Positions 1-8,795 of a stretch of DNA of 64,000 nt are shown one piece after another (position 1 is the stretch's first letter; each line of letters opens with the position of its first letter). Origin of the DNA: an uncultured Bacteroidales bacterium (GTDB lineage Bacteria > Bacteroidota > Bacteroidia > Bacteroidales > Bacteroidaceae). The position numbers and the translations under genes are program-made. The stretch is taken from assembly GCA_902768125.1 (NCBI GenBank), contig CACXKA010000013.1, positions 1 through 64,000 on the forward strand, read 5' to 3'. Below the pieces are notes generated by a model. The model did not search any database. It was not told the DNA's origin and saw only the letters and a list, made by a program, of their open reading frames with translations.

Positions 1-57
1 AGCCCGGGCGCGCCGATGGTACTGCACCGCAATGCGGGAGAGTAGGTCGCCGCCTTC
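1..57 (+). rRNA. rrf: 5S rRNA, 3' end (partial)
   Basis: The first ~57 bases carry the conserved 3' part of a bacterial 5S rRNA: a GATGGTACTGC helix/loop segment followed by GGGAGAGTAGGTCGCCGCC. The 5' part lies outside the window, so an rRNA operon ends here. An intrinsic terminator follows directly. The exact 3' end is estimated to within 2-3 bases. Confidence 0.85.
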
Positions 58-63
58 TTGAGA

Positions 64-99
64 GGAGTTCCATGCAGCAATGCGTGGGACTCCTTTTTT
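64..99 (+). terminator. Intrinsic terminator of the rRNA operon
   Basis: GGAGT and ACTCC close a hairpin that also pairs TGC with GCA internally, followed by a run of six T. It lies just after the 5S rRNA end. Confidence 0.85.
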
Positions 100-154
100 G
101 TGTTAGTTTATTGGGAGGGCTTAGAGTTCTTGTAAATTGTTTGTAAATTGTTTG

Positions 155-1072
155 TTATTTGTTTGAGGTTTGCTGGAAGACGATGACATCTGCACAAGGA
201 CCACCATTGGGACGGATGTCGAGAAAATGCTTGAGGTCATAATCGTTGTCAGCCCGATAGAGGATTGCGATGCTGTCGATTTGGTAGTCGATGTTGAAGA
301 ATCCCCTTTGATAGCGATATGCCTGTATGGCCTTGCAGATGTGTTGCATTTTCTTCCAATTGATGGCAGCTTCTGGTTCGCCATACTTATCGGAAGTGCG
401 TGTCTTTACTTCGATGAAGTGCAGTGTGTTGTCTTTCATGGCGACGAGGTCGAGTTCACATCCTCGATGAAGATTCCAATTATGGTCCAATAGCTGATAA
501 CCGTTATTGGTGAGATAGAGGGCTGCCAGTTCTTCTCCATTGGTACCAACGGTTTGTGCTACCAATTTCTTCTGTTTCCGTATCTCCTTATACTCTATCT
601 GTTGTTGCTCCACTTGTTCTTGGGTGAAAGCAGAACCTGAAGGGAGGATGTGGCTGATGGTGTATTTGTCTTTGAGAAACTTTCCTATAAAAATGTATCT
701 TTTGCTTGGAGCCGTTTCTCTTTCATGGTCGATGATACAGATGGTGTAACCTTTCTCTACGCCAGTTTCCAAACGTTGAATGCCCTCAAGGAAACGCTGG
801 CTCTTGATGACCTTGCTGTAAAGAATCGTTCCATTCTTATTTCTTGTTTCCTTGGGAAATACCCCAAAATGCTGGGAGAATGGCAGGTAAGCAATGTTGT
901 TCTGTTTCAAAACCTGTTGCAGTTCGTCGGAAGGTGTGTTTGACAACTCCATTGTGTATGCTTGTGGACGGCAATCGACCACACAATTGATGTGATAAGG
1001 CTGAAGGATTTTGATCAAATCTTTCGCATCAATGCTGTTGTTTCCGTATGTATAGATGACAGGTTTTTCCAT
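155..1072 (-). CDS. DUF488 domain fused to a YraN/UPF0102 endonuclease-like domain
   Basis: 305 residues with two domains. Residues ~1-150 look like DUF488 (start MEKPVIYTYGNNS, then VVDCRP, and a C-terminal CIIDHERE-like segment). Residues ~175-290 match the UPF0102/YraN family: GTNGEELAALYL, then a nuclease-like core with the acidic residue in CELDLVA and the EVKTRT motif, resembling the D...ExK signature of restriction-like folds. Both families are widespread and poorly characterised. YraN proteins are normally stand-alone at ~120 residues, so this is a fusion. It lies alone between the rRNA operon and the terminator of the TPR gene. No promoter was identified. DNA processing is a guess from the fold. 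Confidence 0.8.
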   Translation of the reverse strand: MEKPVIYTYGNNSIDAKDLIKILQPYHINCVVDCRPQAYTMELSNTPSDELQQVLKQNNIAYLPFSQHFGVFPKETRNKNGTILYSKVIKSQRFLEGIQRLETGVEKGYTICIIDHERETAPSKRYIFIGKFLKDKYTISHILPSGSAFTQEQVEQQQIEYKEIRKQKKLVAQTVGTNGEELAALYLTNNGYQLLDHNWNLHRGCELDLVAMKDNTLHFIEVKTRTSDKYGEPEAAINWKKMQHICKAIQAYRYQRGFFNIDYQIDSIAILYRADNDYDLKHFLDIRPNGGPCADVIVFQQTSNK

Positions 1073-1117
1073 TTTGCCATTTCCAATCAGGTAAGGAACG
1101 ATATGAGGTGTTTGGAA

Positions 1118-1151
1118 AGAGGATGTGCCAAATGGTTATGACACATCCTCT
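1118..1151 (-). terminator. Terminator downstream of the TPR protein gene
   Basis: AGAGGATGTG and its complement CACATCCTCT form a 10-bp perfect stem with a 14-base loop. On the minus strand it follows the 1194-2516 gene and is followed by TTTCC, so the T tract is weak. Confidence 0.6.
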
Positions 1152-1193
1152 TGATGGGAAATAAAATCTACTGTAATCAGATTTTAAGAATGA

Positions 1194-2516
1194 TTACTTG
1201 CCTTTGTAATACTTCTTGTACTGGTTAGCAAGAGCAGTTTGCTGCGTGTTGTTGTAGAGAATGTAGAGAGATTCTCCCCAGAACTCTGGCTCAGAAGGAC
1301 ATGCCTTCTCCACCTCCTTGAACAGTTTGATGGCTTGTTCCAAGTCAGGCTTTTTAGAGCCATTGTTTTTTGCATTCTCCCATGCAGAACCTGCTGCAAG
1401 AATCAGGAATTTTTCCTCATCTGGATATTTTGCGCTTGCAGCCAAGAATAATTCGATTGCCTCTGTATATTTCTTGTCATTAAGAGCTATCTGACCTTCC
1501 ATCTGATAAGCATTCATGGCCATGTCATTGTCAGAGAATTCATCCTTAATCAGCTGGATAGCTTTTTTGAGGCTTTCTTTGTCTTCACTCTTATAATTTC
1601 CTCCATTGTAAAGGTTTTGTGCATAGATGAAAGCAAAGTTGGCACGCAGGTCCTTACGCTCAGCGTCATCCTTCAATGCTTCGATACCCTCAAGAAGATA
1701 CTTGTTCTGCTTTACCTTGTCTTTCTGGCTGAAATAGTTGGACAAAGAATTGTATGCCACAGCCTTGGACTTCGTTGGAATCAGGGCTTCGTATGCAGCA
1801 ACGACATCAGCTTCAGGAGTTCCCTCGATGTTGAGAAGAGACTGGGCACGGAAAACCTTTGCGTAGGTCTTGTAATAGTCCAAATCCACTTTCTCGTTTT
1901 TGAAATCCTTCATCAGATTTGACTTCTCCATGAGGTTCAAGAACAAGTCAGCATACTCAACACCCTTCTTCAGCTCAGCCTGATCGTCGCTGTTAGAAGC
2001 GTTCTGAGCAGCGTTCAGAACCTGGAGAGCAGGGTTGATGGCAATGATCTGGTTGTTCAGATGGATTTTTGTCTTCTCTTCTGGCTTCGTTTTTGTGTCG
2101 AGGGCAAGAAGGTCATCGTACTTAGGGCAATAGCTCACCAACTTGAGGCTGGTTTCGAGCAACTTAGCCCTTTTCTGTTCGTTATCAGGATCATCTCTCA
2201 TTTCAGCACTTTCCTTCTGATAGTACTCATTCATGATGTCTGTTGCAACCTTCCATGTGTCAAAGTCCTTGTTGGTGAACTCATTCTGAATGGCAGATTC
2301 AATCAGAGGAAGTGCACCTGCGAGCTTCTCGAAGTCCGTCACCTCACGTCCATACTCCTTGTTAGGGATAGAAGTCTCATAGATAGACTTCGCCTTCTTG
2401 AAAGTGGCTTTTGCCTCTTTCTCAGCCTCTTTCTGTGCCTTCAAGGCTTCCTTGTCCTGAGCGTAAGCAGAGGAGACCAAGAAAAGGCTGACCATCATCA
2501 AAACTAATTTTTTCAT
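1194..2516 (-). CDS. Secreted TPR-repeat protein
   Basis: 440 residues. A clean signal peptide (MKKLVLMMVSLFLVSSAYAQ, cut after AYA) predicts export to the periplasm. A Lys/Glu/Ala-rich coiled-coil-like stretch (residues ~21-50) follows, and the C-terminal third has TPR-like helix pairs such as AYQMEGQIALNDKKYTEAIELF and a degenerate copy near residue 395. No catalytic motif is visible, so it is probably a scaffold or protein-protein interaction module. It begins 41 bp downstream of the gyrA stop on the same strand and is probably cotranscribed with it. The function is not recognised. Confidence 0.8.
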   Translation of the reverse strand: MKKLVLMMVSLFLVSSAYAQDKEALKAQKEAEKEAKATFKKAKSIYETSIPNKEYGREVTDFEKLAGALPLIESAIQNEFTNKDFDTWKVATDIMNEYYQKESAEMRDDPDNEQKRAKLLETSLKLVSYCPKYDDLLALDTKTKPEEKTKIHLNNQIIAINPALQVLNAAQNASNSDDQAELKKGVEYADLFLNLMEKSNLMKDFKNEKVDLDYYKTYAKVFRAQSLLNIEGTPEADVVAAYEALIPTKSKAVAYNSLSNYFSQKDKVKQNKYLLEGIEALKDDAERKDLRANFAFIYAQNLYNGGNYKSEDKESLKKAIQLIKDEFSDNDMAMNAYQMEGQIALNDKKYTEAIELFLAASAKYPDEEKFLILAAGSAWENAKNNGSKKPDLEQAIKLFKEVEKACPSEPEFWGESLYILYNNTQQTALANQYKKYYKGK

Positions 2517-2557
2517 AATTGATAAGGTTTTAATAAGTTTATAAATCCGGTTGTTTA

Positions 2558-5122
2558 TTATTCTTGTGTAGTCACTTCTGGTGTTTCAACACCTTCCTCA
2601 TTCAGGTCTTCTGGCTCGTCAGAGTGTTCCACCACGCAGACAGAGCTGATGACGTCATTGCGCTTCTGAATGTCGATGAGTTTCACACCTTGCGTGTTGC
2701 GTGAAGACTTCTTGATGTCCTTGACTGCCAGACGAATTGTTACACCACTCTTGTTGATGATCATGATGTCTTCATCCTCCATCACCTTCTTGATGGCAAC
2801 AAGCTTACCCGTCTTCTCTGTGATGTTGATGGTCTTGACACCCTTACCATTACGGTTAGTGATGCGATACTCGCCAATAGTGGAACGCTTGCCGACACCC
2901 TTTTCTGACAGAACCAAGATGGTTGGCATCTCAGGATAGAGTTCCTCGTCAGTACCGTTTTCTTCAGCTTCCTCGTCGTAGCCTTCAGGTTTGGTGAGGG
3001 CAATCATGCCTACCACCTCGTCCTCTTCGTCTTCGTCCAGGCGCATAGCCTTCACACCTGTTGCACCACGTCCCATGTTACGAACGGTGCTTTCGTTGAA
3101 GCGGATGGCACGACCATTGTGGTTGGCAATGAGAATTTCGTCCTTGCCGCTGGTGAGGAGTACCTCAACCACTTCGTCACCCTCGTTCAGGTTGATGGCG
3201 ATAATACCGTTGTTACGTGGACGTGAGTAGTTCACGAAGGCAGTCTTCTTGATGATACCCTGACGCGTACAGAAGATGAGGTTGTGGCTGTTCACCCATG
3301 CTTCATCGTTGATGTTTTCGATGCAGATGAATGCTGTCACCTTATCGTCGCTGTCGATGTTCAGCAAGTTCTGGATAGCACGTCCCTTGTCGGTGCGTGA
3401 ACCTTCTGGGATGTTATACACCTTCATCCAGAAGCAACGACCCTTCTGTGTGAAGAACATCATGGTGTTGTGCGTGTTGGCAGGATAGATGAACTCGATG
3501 AAATCCTTGTCACGTGCCGTTCCGCCCTTCACACCAATGCCACCACGGGCCTGCGTGCGGAACTCGGTGAGGGTGGTGCGCTTGATGTAGCCGAGGTGGC
3601 TCACAGTCACGACAACCTCTTCCTTCGCATAGAACTGCTCTGGGTCGAAGTTCTCGCTGGCAGTCACGTCAATCTCTGTCTTACGCTCGTCGCCCCACTT
3701 CTCCTTCACTTCGAGGAGTTCGTCCTTCATCACCTTCTTGCACAGTTCTGGGTCATCCAGAATCTGCTGGAGGTATTCAATCAGCTTCATCAGGTCATCA
3801 TACTCTGTGTGCAGTTTCTCCTGCTGCAGACCTGTCAGCTGGCTGAGTCGCATATCCACCACATACTTCGCCTGTGCTTCGTCGAAGCCGAAACGCTCCA
3901 TCAATCGTGTCTGAGCTTCCTGTGGCGTCTTTGACGACTTGATGATCTGCACCACCTCGTCGATGTTGTCGCTGGCGATGATGAGTGCTTCGAGCAAGTG
4001 AGCACGCTCTTCCGCTTTCTGCTTGTCGAACTTCGTGCGACGAATCACCACATCGTGACGATGATCCACGAAGTAGCGGATGCAGTCCTTCAGCGAGAGC
4101 TGCTTGGGACGGCGGTCAGCGATGGCGATGCAGTTCACAGCGAAAGTGCTCTGCAGGTCAGTCAGCTTGAAGAGCTTGTTGCGCACCACGTTGGCATTTG
4201 CCTCACGTTTGATGTCGATGACGATACGCATACCCTCACGGTCAGATTCATCGTTCACGTTACTGATGCCGTCAATCTTCTTCTCGTTCACCAGCGCTGC
4301 AATCTTCTTGATCAGCTCTGACTTGTTGACGTTGTATGGAATCTCACTCACGACAATCTTATCGTGCGTGCCTTCTGTCTCAATCTCTGTCTTCGAACGG
4401 ATGACGATACGTCCACGACCTGTCTCGTAAGCGTCTCTGATCCCATCCACACCACAGATGATACCACCTGTTGGGAAGTCAGGACCCTTGATGTATTGCA
4501 TCAGGTCGGTGCTGGTCATCTCTGGGTTGTCGATGTAAGCCACACAGCCGTCAATCACCTCGCTCAGGTTGTGGGTGGGGATGTTGGTTGCCATACCGAC
4601 GGCAATACCAGTCGCACCATTCACCAAGAGGTTAGGGATGCGGGTTGGCAACACCGTTGGCTCCTTCTCCGAGTTGTCGAAGTTGTCCACCATGTCCACC
4701 GTTTCCTTGTCGATGTCCTGCAACATGGCCTCACCCAACTTGCTGAGACGTGCCTCCGTATAACGCATGGCTGCTGCACCATCACCATCGACAGAACCGA
4801 AGTTGCCTTGTCCGTCCACCAACGTGTAACGCATTGCCCAGGGTTGAGCCAGACGAACGAGTGCGCCATACACAGATGAATCGCCATGTGGGTGCAAGTG
4901 ACCCAGCACATCACCCACGATACGTGCACACTTTACTGTTGGCTTGTCCGATGTGTTGCCGTGCTTGTCCATTGAGTAGAGAATACGACGGTGCACGGGC
5001 TTGAAACCGTCACGAACCTCAGGAAGGGCACGAGCCACGATGACTGACATCGAGTAGTCGATGTAGCTCTTCTTCATCGTTTCGTTGATCTCTACTTTAA
5101 TAATTCTGTCTAAATCTTCCAT
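2558..5122 (-). CDS. gyrA: DNA gyrase subunit A
   Basis: 854 residues, full length. Subunit A of DNA gyrase breaks and rejoins DNA for negative supercoiling with GyrB (not in the window). The catalytic tyrosine is Y121 in AAMRYTEAR. The quinolone-resistance region reads [14 protein letters not shown] with serine at 82 (E. coli S83) and glycine at 86 (E. coli D87). The C-terminal beta-pinwheel is present, and the tail is very acidic. The GyrA-box, canonically QRRGGRG, reads QARGGIG near residue 520. A -7 box (TAACTTTG) ~50 bp upstream supports the ATG chosen. Identity is secure; gyrase rather than topo IV is favoured by the box-like motif and acidic tail. Confidence 0.95.
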   Translation of the reverse strand: MEDLDRIIKVEINETMKKSYIDYSMSVIVARALPEVRDGFKPVHRRILYSMDKHGNTSDKPTVKCARIVGDVLGHLHPHGDSSVYGALVRLAQPWAMRYTLVDGQGNFGSVDGDGAAAMRYTEARLSKLGEAMLQDIDKETVDMVDNFDNSEKEPTVLPTRIPNLLVNGATGIAVGMATNIPTHNLSEVIDGCVAYIDNPEMTSTDLMQYIKGPDFPTGGIICGVDGIRDAYETGRGRIVIRSKTEIETEGTHDKIVVSEIPYNVNKSELIKKIAALVNEKKIDGISNVNDESDREGMRIVIDIKREANANVVRNKLFKLTDLQSTFAVNCIAIADRRPKQLSLKDCIRYFVDHRHDVVIRRTKFDKQKAEERAHLLEALIIASDNIDEVVQIIKSSKTPQEAQTRLMERFGFDEAQAKYVVDMRLSQLTGLQQEKLHTEYDDLMKLIEYLQQILDDPELCKKVMKDELLEVKEKWGDERKTEIDVTASENFDPEQFYAKEEVVVTVSHLGYIKRTTLTEFRTQARGGIGVKGGTARDKDFIEFIYPANTHNTMMFFTQKGRCFWMKVYNIPEGSRTDKGRAIQNLLNIDSDDKVTAFICIENINDEAWVNSHNLIFCTRQGIIKKTAFVNYSRPRNNGIIAINLNEGDEVVEVLLTSGKDEILIANHNGRAIRFNESTVRNMGRGATGVKAMRLDEDEEDEVVGMIALTKPEGYDEEAEENGTDEELYPEMPTILVLSEKGVGKRSTIGEYRITNRNGKGVKTINITEKTGKLVAIKKVMEDEDIMIINKSGVTIRLAVKDIKKSSRNTQGVKLIDIQKRNDVISSVCVVEHSDEPEDLNEEGVETPEVTTQE

Positions 5123-5173
5123 AGATTATGATTGATTTTATGATGTTTCGTGCGTATATATTAAATATGTGTA

Positions 5174-5205
5174 CAAAGTTACCGATTTCAATTGAAATAA
5201 ACAAA
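5174..5205 (-). promoter_or_regulatory. gyrA promoter (Bacteroidetes -7/-33 type)
   Basis: On the minus strand TAACTTTG (5174-5181) matches the -7 consensus TAnnTTTG, and TTTG (5202-5205) lies 20 bp further upstream as a -33 element. The -33 box is also the end of the T tract of the kdsB-side terminator. Confidence 0.75.
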
Positions 5206-5207
5206 AA

Positions 5208-5231
5208 AAGAACGGTTTTTTAACCGTTCTT
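5208..5231 (-). terminator. Intrinsic terminator between kdsB and gyrA
   Basis: AAGAACGGTT and AACCGTTCTT form a perfect 10-bp stem. On the minus strand it is followed by a run of T, ending transcripts from the kdsB side. Confidence 0.85.
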
Positions 5232-5262
5232 AAAATAAAAAACCTTAAATTTGGCACGAAAG

Positions 5263-5345
5263 AGCCTCATTTTGCGATTCTCGATTCATTTTCGAGGGGG
5301 TAACGAGCCTTGCGTTTCATGCACGCAGGCGGAAAGAATGAGGCT
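5263..5345. other. Multi-stem inverted-repeat structure overlapping the kdsB stop codon
   Basis: AGCCTCATT (5263-5271) pairs with AATGAGGCT (5337-5345). Inside are two smaller stems, CTCGA/TCGAG (5280-5296) and TGCGT/ACGCA (5311-5327), giving a three-way-junction shape. The outer stem covers the first bases of the kdsB stop codon. The role is unknown. Confidence 0.5.
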
Positions 5346-6105
5346 ATTTCGCTTGTCCGAGCGATTGCAGGAACTTTTCCGCCCTTTGCAAATCTTCTGG
5401 CGTATCGATGCCGATGGTCTCGATTTCGCTGATGCCCACCTTGATTTTGTAGCCATTCTCCAACCAGCGCAACTGCTCCAGCGATTCAGCCAGTTCGAGG
5501 CTCGATTGGGGGAGTGAGGTGATTTCCTTCAACACGTTGGCACGATAGGCATACAGTCCGATGTGCTTGTAGTAGGTGTGACCTGCCAGCCATTCCTCTT
5601 TTTCTTTTCCACGCGTGAAAGGAATGATGCTGCGTGAAAAGTAGAGGGCTTCCATCTTTTTGTTCACCACCACCTTGGGCGAATTCACGTTCTCCAGGGC
5701 AGCGAAACCGTCTTCAGGCTTAAAGGGCTTCACGAGTGTGGCGATGTCTACACTCTCATCGCCGAAGCATTGACGGATGGCTTCCAGTTGTTGTGCTTGG
5801 ATGAAAGGCTCGTCACCTTGTATGTTGACAATCACATCGAAGCCTTGACCTACTTTCGTGAAGGCTTCCTGCACACGATCCGTTCCGCTCTTGTGGTTCA
5901 CGCTGGTCATCACGGCTTTGCCACCAAAGGCTTTGACGGCATCCATGATGCGCTCGTCGTCAGTTGCCACACATACATCATCGAGCACGCCCTCCACTTG
6001 GCGATACACTCGTTCAATCACCGTCTTGCTGCCCAACATCGCCAAAGGCTTGGCTGGAAAGCGGGTGGAGGCATATCTTGCTGGTATGATTCCTATGAAC
6101 TTCAT
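5344..6105 (-). CDS. kdsB: 3-deoxy-manno-octulosonate cytidylyltransferase (CMP-Kdo synthetase)
   Basis: 253 residues from the chosen ATG. It activates Kdo with CTP to CMP-Kdo for lipid A-core assembly in the cytoplasm. The N-terminal nucleotide-binding signature IPARYASTRFPAKPLA is at residues ~6-20; SGTDRVQEA and VNIQGDEPF are further family motifs. The start was placed at MKFIGIIPARY because the upstream in-frame extension is a low-complexity repeat (NPINPIIP) that does not belong to the family. The gene lies 53 bp downstream of the PBP gene on the same strand. Confidence 0.93.
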   Translation of the reverse strand: MKFIGIIPARYASTRFPAKPLAMLGSKTVIERVYRQVEGVLDDVCVATDDERIMDAVKAFGGKAVMTSVNHKSGTDRVQEAFTKVGQGFDVIVNIQGDEPFIQAQQLEAIRQCFGDESVDIATLVKPFKPEDGFAALENVNSPKVVVNKKMEALYFSRSIIPFTRGKEKEEWLAGHTYYKHIGLYAYRANVLKEITSLPQSSLELAESLEQLRWLENGYKIKVGISEIETIGIDTPEDLQRAEKFLQSLGQAK

Positions 6106-6135
6106 GGGGATAATGGGGTTAATGGGGTTTTGTGA
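6106..6135. repeat. 9-nt-period repeat in the kdsB leader
   Basis: On the minus strand this reads as repeated CCCCATTAA-type units ending directly at the kdsB ATG. The 15-mer CCATTAACCCCATTA recurs inside the UvrD gene near 16570. Confidence 0.6.
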
Positions 6136-6157
6136 ATGGAAAACGCCCAATGGTTGG

Positions 6158-8572
6158 TTAGAAGAATTCTTCGTCGTATTCCACTCGGTCTTCCTCATAC
6201 GGATGCAACAAACCTTCTGCACTTGGGAGCGACATCAGGTCGTTGTCGCAAGGCTGGTAACCTTCTGGGATATCAAACTTATCCTTCTCGCTGATGCCGA
6301 AGAGTTTGCTGTTGTAAATCTTTCTCATCAACTTGCCGAAGATAGGCAGGGCAGCCCTTGCACCTTGACCAAATGCCATGCTTCCGAAATGGATGTCTCG
6401 GTCATCACCGCCCACCCAGCTGGCAACCACCAGTTTGGGACAGAAACCGATGAACCAACCGTCGGCATTGCTGTTCGTCGTACCTGTCTTGCCACCCAAG
6501 TCGCCTGTGATGTGGTAAGCACCACCACGCAGGGCGCGACCAGTACCTTCGTTGATAACTGCCTTGAGCATGTAAATCATCTGGCAAGCCTTCTCCTTCG
6601 ACAGCACCTCGTTCATGCGAGGGGTGAAGTTGGCGATGATGTTGCCGTCAGCATCCTCAATGCGAGTGACGAGCAGGGGAGAGTAGTGGATACCCATGCT
6701 GGGGAAAATGGTGTAGGCACTTGCCATCTCACCAATGCTCACATCGCCTGAACCCAGTGCGATGGTCAGGTTGGGTTCCATGGTGTAGGTTGATATCTTC
6801 AGCTGCTTGTTCAGGAAGTCGATGAAATTCTGTGGACGAATCAGGTTCAGCAGATACACAGAAGCGTGGTTGTTAGAGTGGGCGAGTGCTGTCTTCAGCG
6901 GCACCATACCCAAAGCACCACCCTTAGGTGTCCATCCACCATAGTTCTTAGGACTTGCATCCACATAGTCGCAAGGCGTGAAGCCCTGACTGGAGAGTGC
7001 CAGCGAATAGAGCAGGGGCTTGATGGTTGAACCCACCTGACGATGACCAGGACCCAGCACGTTGTCGTAGGCAAAGTGGTCGAAGTTCAAGCCTGGCACA
7101 TAAGCCTTCACCTGTCCGTTCTCTGGGTCGATGGCAACGGTGCCGGCACGCAGGAACTTCTTATAGTAAATGATGGAGTCGCGAGGGCTCATCCTGACTT
7201 CCACCTCCTCAGGCGTGTCGTACGAGCTTCCATATTTGAACACACGCATATCAATCGGTGTGTTGAATGCCTGCATGATTTCCTCATCGCTCAATCCGTT
7301 TTCTTTCATCACACGATAGCGTTCACTCCTACGGATGTCCCTGTTGATGATCTGGTTCATCTTTTCAACGGTGACTTGCTTGTAAGGACCTGTCTTCGAA
7401 TACCTGATTTCGTTGTCGAATGCAGGTTGCAGATACTTCGCCACATGTTCGAAGAGCGCCTCTTCTGCCATCTTCTGCATACGGGTGTCGATGCTCGTGT
7501 AGATTTTCAAGCCATCCGTGTAGATGTTATAGTGCGAACCATCCTTCTTCGTGTTCTTGTTGCACCAGCCATACAGCGGGTCGGTCTCCCAAGCCACGGA
7601 GTCGTCGTGATACTGCTGACCCTGCCAAGAAGCGTATTGGCTACGTTCAGGACGCTTTGCCATCATGATGACACGCAGGTGCTCACGGAAGTATGGAGCG
7701 GCACCTTCCTTGTGGGAAGTGATTTTGGGTTTGGGCAACAGCGAGAGGGGCTTGGCTTTCACTTCGTCCATCTGCTCTTGCGAGATGTAACCCTCCTTCA
7801 CCATCTGTCCCAACACCACGTTGCGACGTTCCACACATCGTTCGTTCTGGATGTATTCTCCATGCTCTCCACGTCTGTAAGGGTTGTAGAGCGAAGGGTT
7901 CTTACACATACCCACGATGGTGGCGCATTGGTTCAGGTCGAGGTCGATAGGGTTCTTGCCGAAATACGTGTTGCAGGCATTCTTGATACCCACACCCATA
8001 TAGAGGAAGTCGAAGTAGTTGAGGTACATCGTCATGATTTCCTCCTTCGTGTAGTAGCGTTCCAGCTGTACGGCAATGAACCACTCGATGGGTTTCTGCA
8101 TCATACGAGCCCCATCTGAGTGAGCCACGTCGGAATAGAGTTGCTTTGCCAACTGCTGGGTGATGGTGGAACCACCACCGGCACTTTTCTGACCCATCAT
8201 CAGACGCTTCACCACGGCACGTCCGATGGCTTTCACGTCGATGCCTGAATGCTCGTAGAAACGGGCATCCTCCGTTGCCACCAGGGCTTTCACCAGATTC
8301 TCAGGCAGCGAGTCGTAAGGTACCATCACACGGTTCTCGCTCGCATAGCTCCAGGTGCCAATCAGCTTGTCGTCTGCTGAATACACACGCGAAGCATATT
8401 TGTTGATCGGGTTCTGGAGGTCGCTCACAGGAGGCAGTTTTCCTAACCATCCCTGCGAGATGGCAAACACGCAGAAGAACATCATGAAAATGATGATGCC
8501 AGTCACAATCCACCATCCTTTGATGGCCTTATTCACACTTGATGTATCGTTCACTTTTTTGCTGATACCCAT
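6158..8572 (-). CDS. mrcA: Class A penicillin-binding protein (PBP1A-like transglycosylase/transpeptidase)
   Basis: 804 residues. It polymerises and cross-links peptidoglycan in the periplasm, anchored by an N-terminal membrane segment (residues ~20-42, IVTGIIIFMMFFCVFAIS). The GT51 transglycosylase domain shows EDARFYEHSGID and GGGSTITQQLAKQL. The transpeptidase domain has the SxxK serine in GSTIKPLLY (~residue 515), the SxN motif in AHSNNHA and the KTG motif in GGKTGTTNSNADGWF. The acidic C-terminal tail is typical of the Bacteroidales enzyme. A TACCTTTG -7 box lies ~45 bp upstream of the ATG. Confidence 0.93.
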   Translation of the reverse strand: MGISKKVNDTSSVNKAIKGWWIVTGIIIFMMFFCVFAISQGWLGKLPPVSDLQNPINKYASRVYSADDKLIGTWSYASENRVMVPYDSLPENLVKALVATEDARFYEHSGIDVKAIGRAVVKRLMMGQKSAGGGSTITQQLAKQLYSDVAHSDGARMMQKPIEWFIAVQLERYYTKEEIMTMYLNYFDFLYMGVGIKNACNTYFGKNPIDLDLNQCATIVGMCKNPSLYNPYRRGEHGEYIQNERCVERRNVVLGQMVKEGYISQEQMDEVKAKPLSLLPKPKITSHKEGAAPYFREHLRVIMMAKRPERSQYASWQGQQYHDDSVAWETDPLYGWCNKNTKKDGSHYNIYTDGLKIYTSIDTRMQKMAEEALFEHVAKYLQPAFDNEIRYSKTGPYKQVTVEKMNQIINRDIRRSERYRVMKENGLSDEEIMQAFNTPIDMRVFKYGSSYDTPEEVEVRMSPRDSIIYYKKFLRAGTVAIDPENGQVKAYVPGLNFDHFAYDNVLGPGHRQVGSTIKPLLYSLALSSQGFTPCDYVDASPKNYGGWTPKGGALGMVPLKTALAHSNNHASVYLLNLIRPQNFIDFLNKQLKISTYTMEPNLTIALGSGDVSIGEMASAYTIFPSMGIHYSPLLVTRIEDADGNIIANFTPRMNEVLSKEKACQMIYMLKAVINEGTGRALRGGAYHITGDLGGKTGTTNSNADGWFIGFCPKLVVASWVGGDDRDIHFGSMAFGQGARAALPIFGKLMRKIYNSKLFGISEKDKFDIPEGYQPCDNDLMSLPSAEGLLHPYEEDRVEYDEEFF

Positions 8573-8616
8573 AATGCTTTGTATAGAGTTTCTGTTAGAC
8601 GCTGTGAAATGTTATG

Positions 8617-8624
8617 CAAAGGTA
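8617..8624 (-). promoter_or_regulatory. -7 promoter element for the class A PBP gene
   Basis: TACCTTTG on the minus strand, an exact TAnnTTTG match, 45 bp upstream of the PBP start. Confidence 0.65.
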
Positions 8625-8760
8625 CGAATATTTCTTGGTAGCCAAAAAGGAAAAAAGGAAAAAGGTATCTGAATTGCCCTAAAACGGCTCAGAAATGCAC
8701 ATTAAACATAAAAAAAAGTGAAAATTGCAGAAAAATGTTCTTTCTGTTAGAAAAAAGAAT

Positions 8761-8768
8761 TATCTTTG
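8761..8768 (+). promoter_or_regulatory. -7 promoter element for the CMD-family gene
   Basis: TATCTTTG on the plus strand, 27 bp before the ATG at 8796. No convincing -33 box is seen. Confidence 0.65.
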
Positions 8769-8795
8769 CAAAAACATAAAACTTAAAGTATAATC

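Noticed and set aside
4840..4900. Quinolone-resistance mutation in GyrA
   Set aside because: Position 82 is the sensitive-type serine. The glycine at 86 may be the normal residue of this lineage and cannot be called resistance without relatives.
7043..8119. A 358-codon plus-strand frame inside the PBP gene
   Set aside because: Composition (His/Val/Leu/Arg) is that of an antisense frame; the minus-strand PBP has all catalytic motifs.
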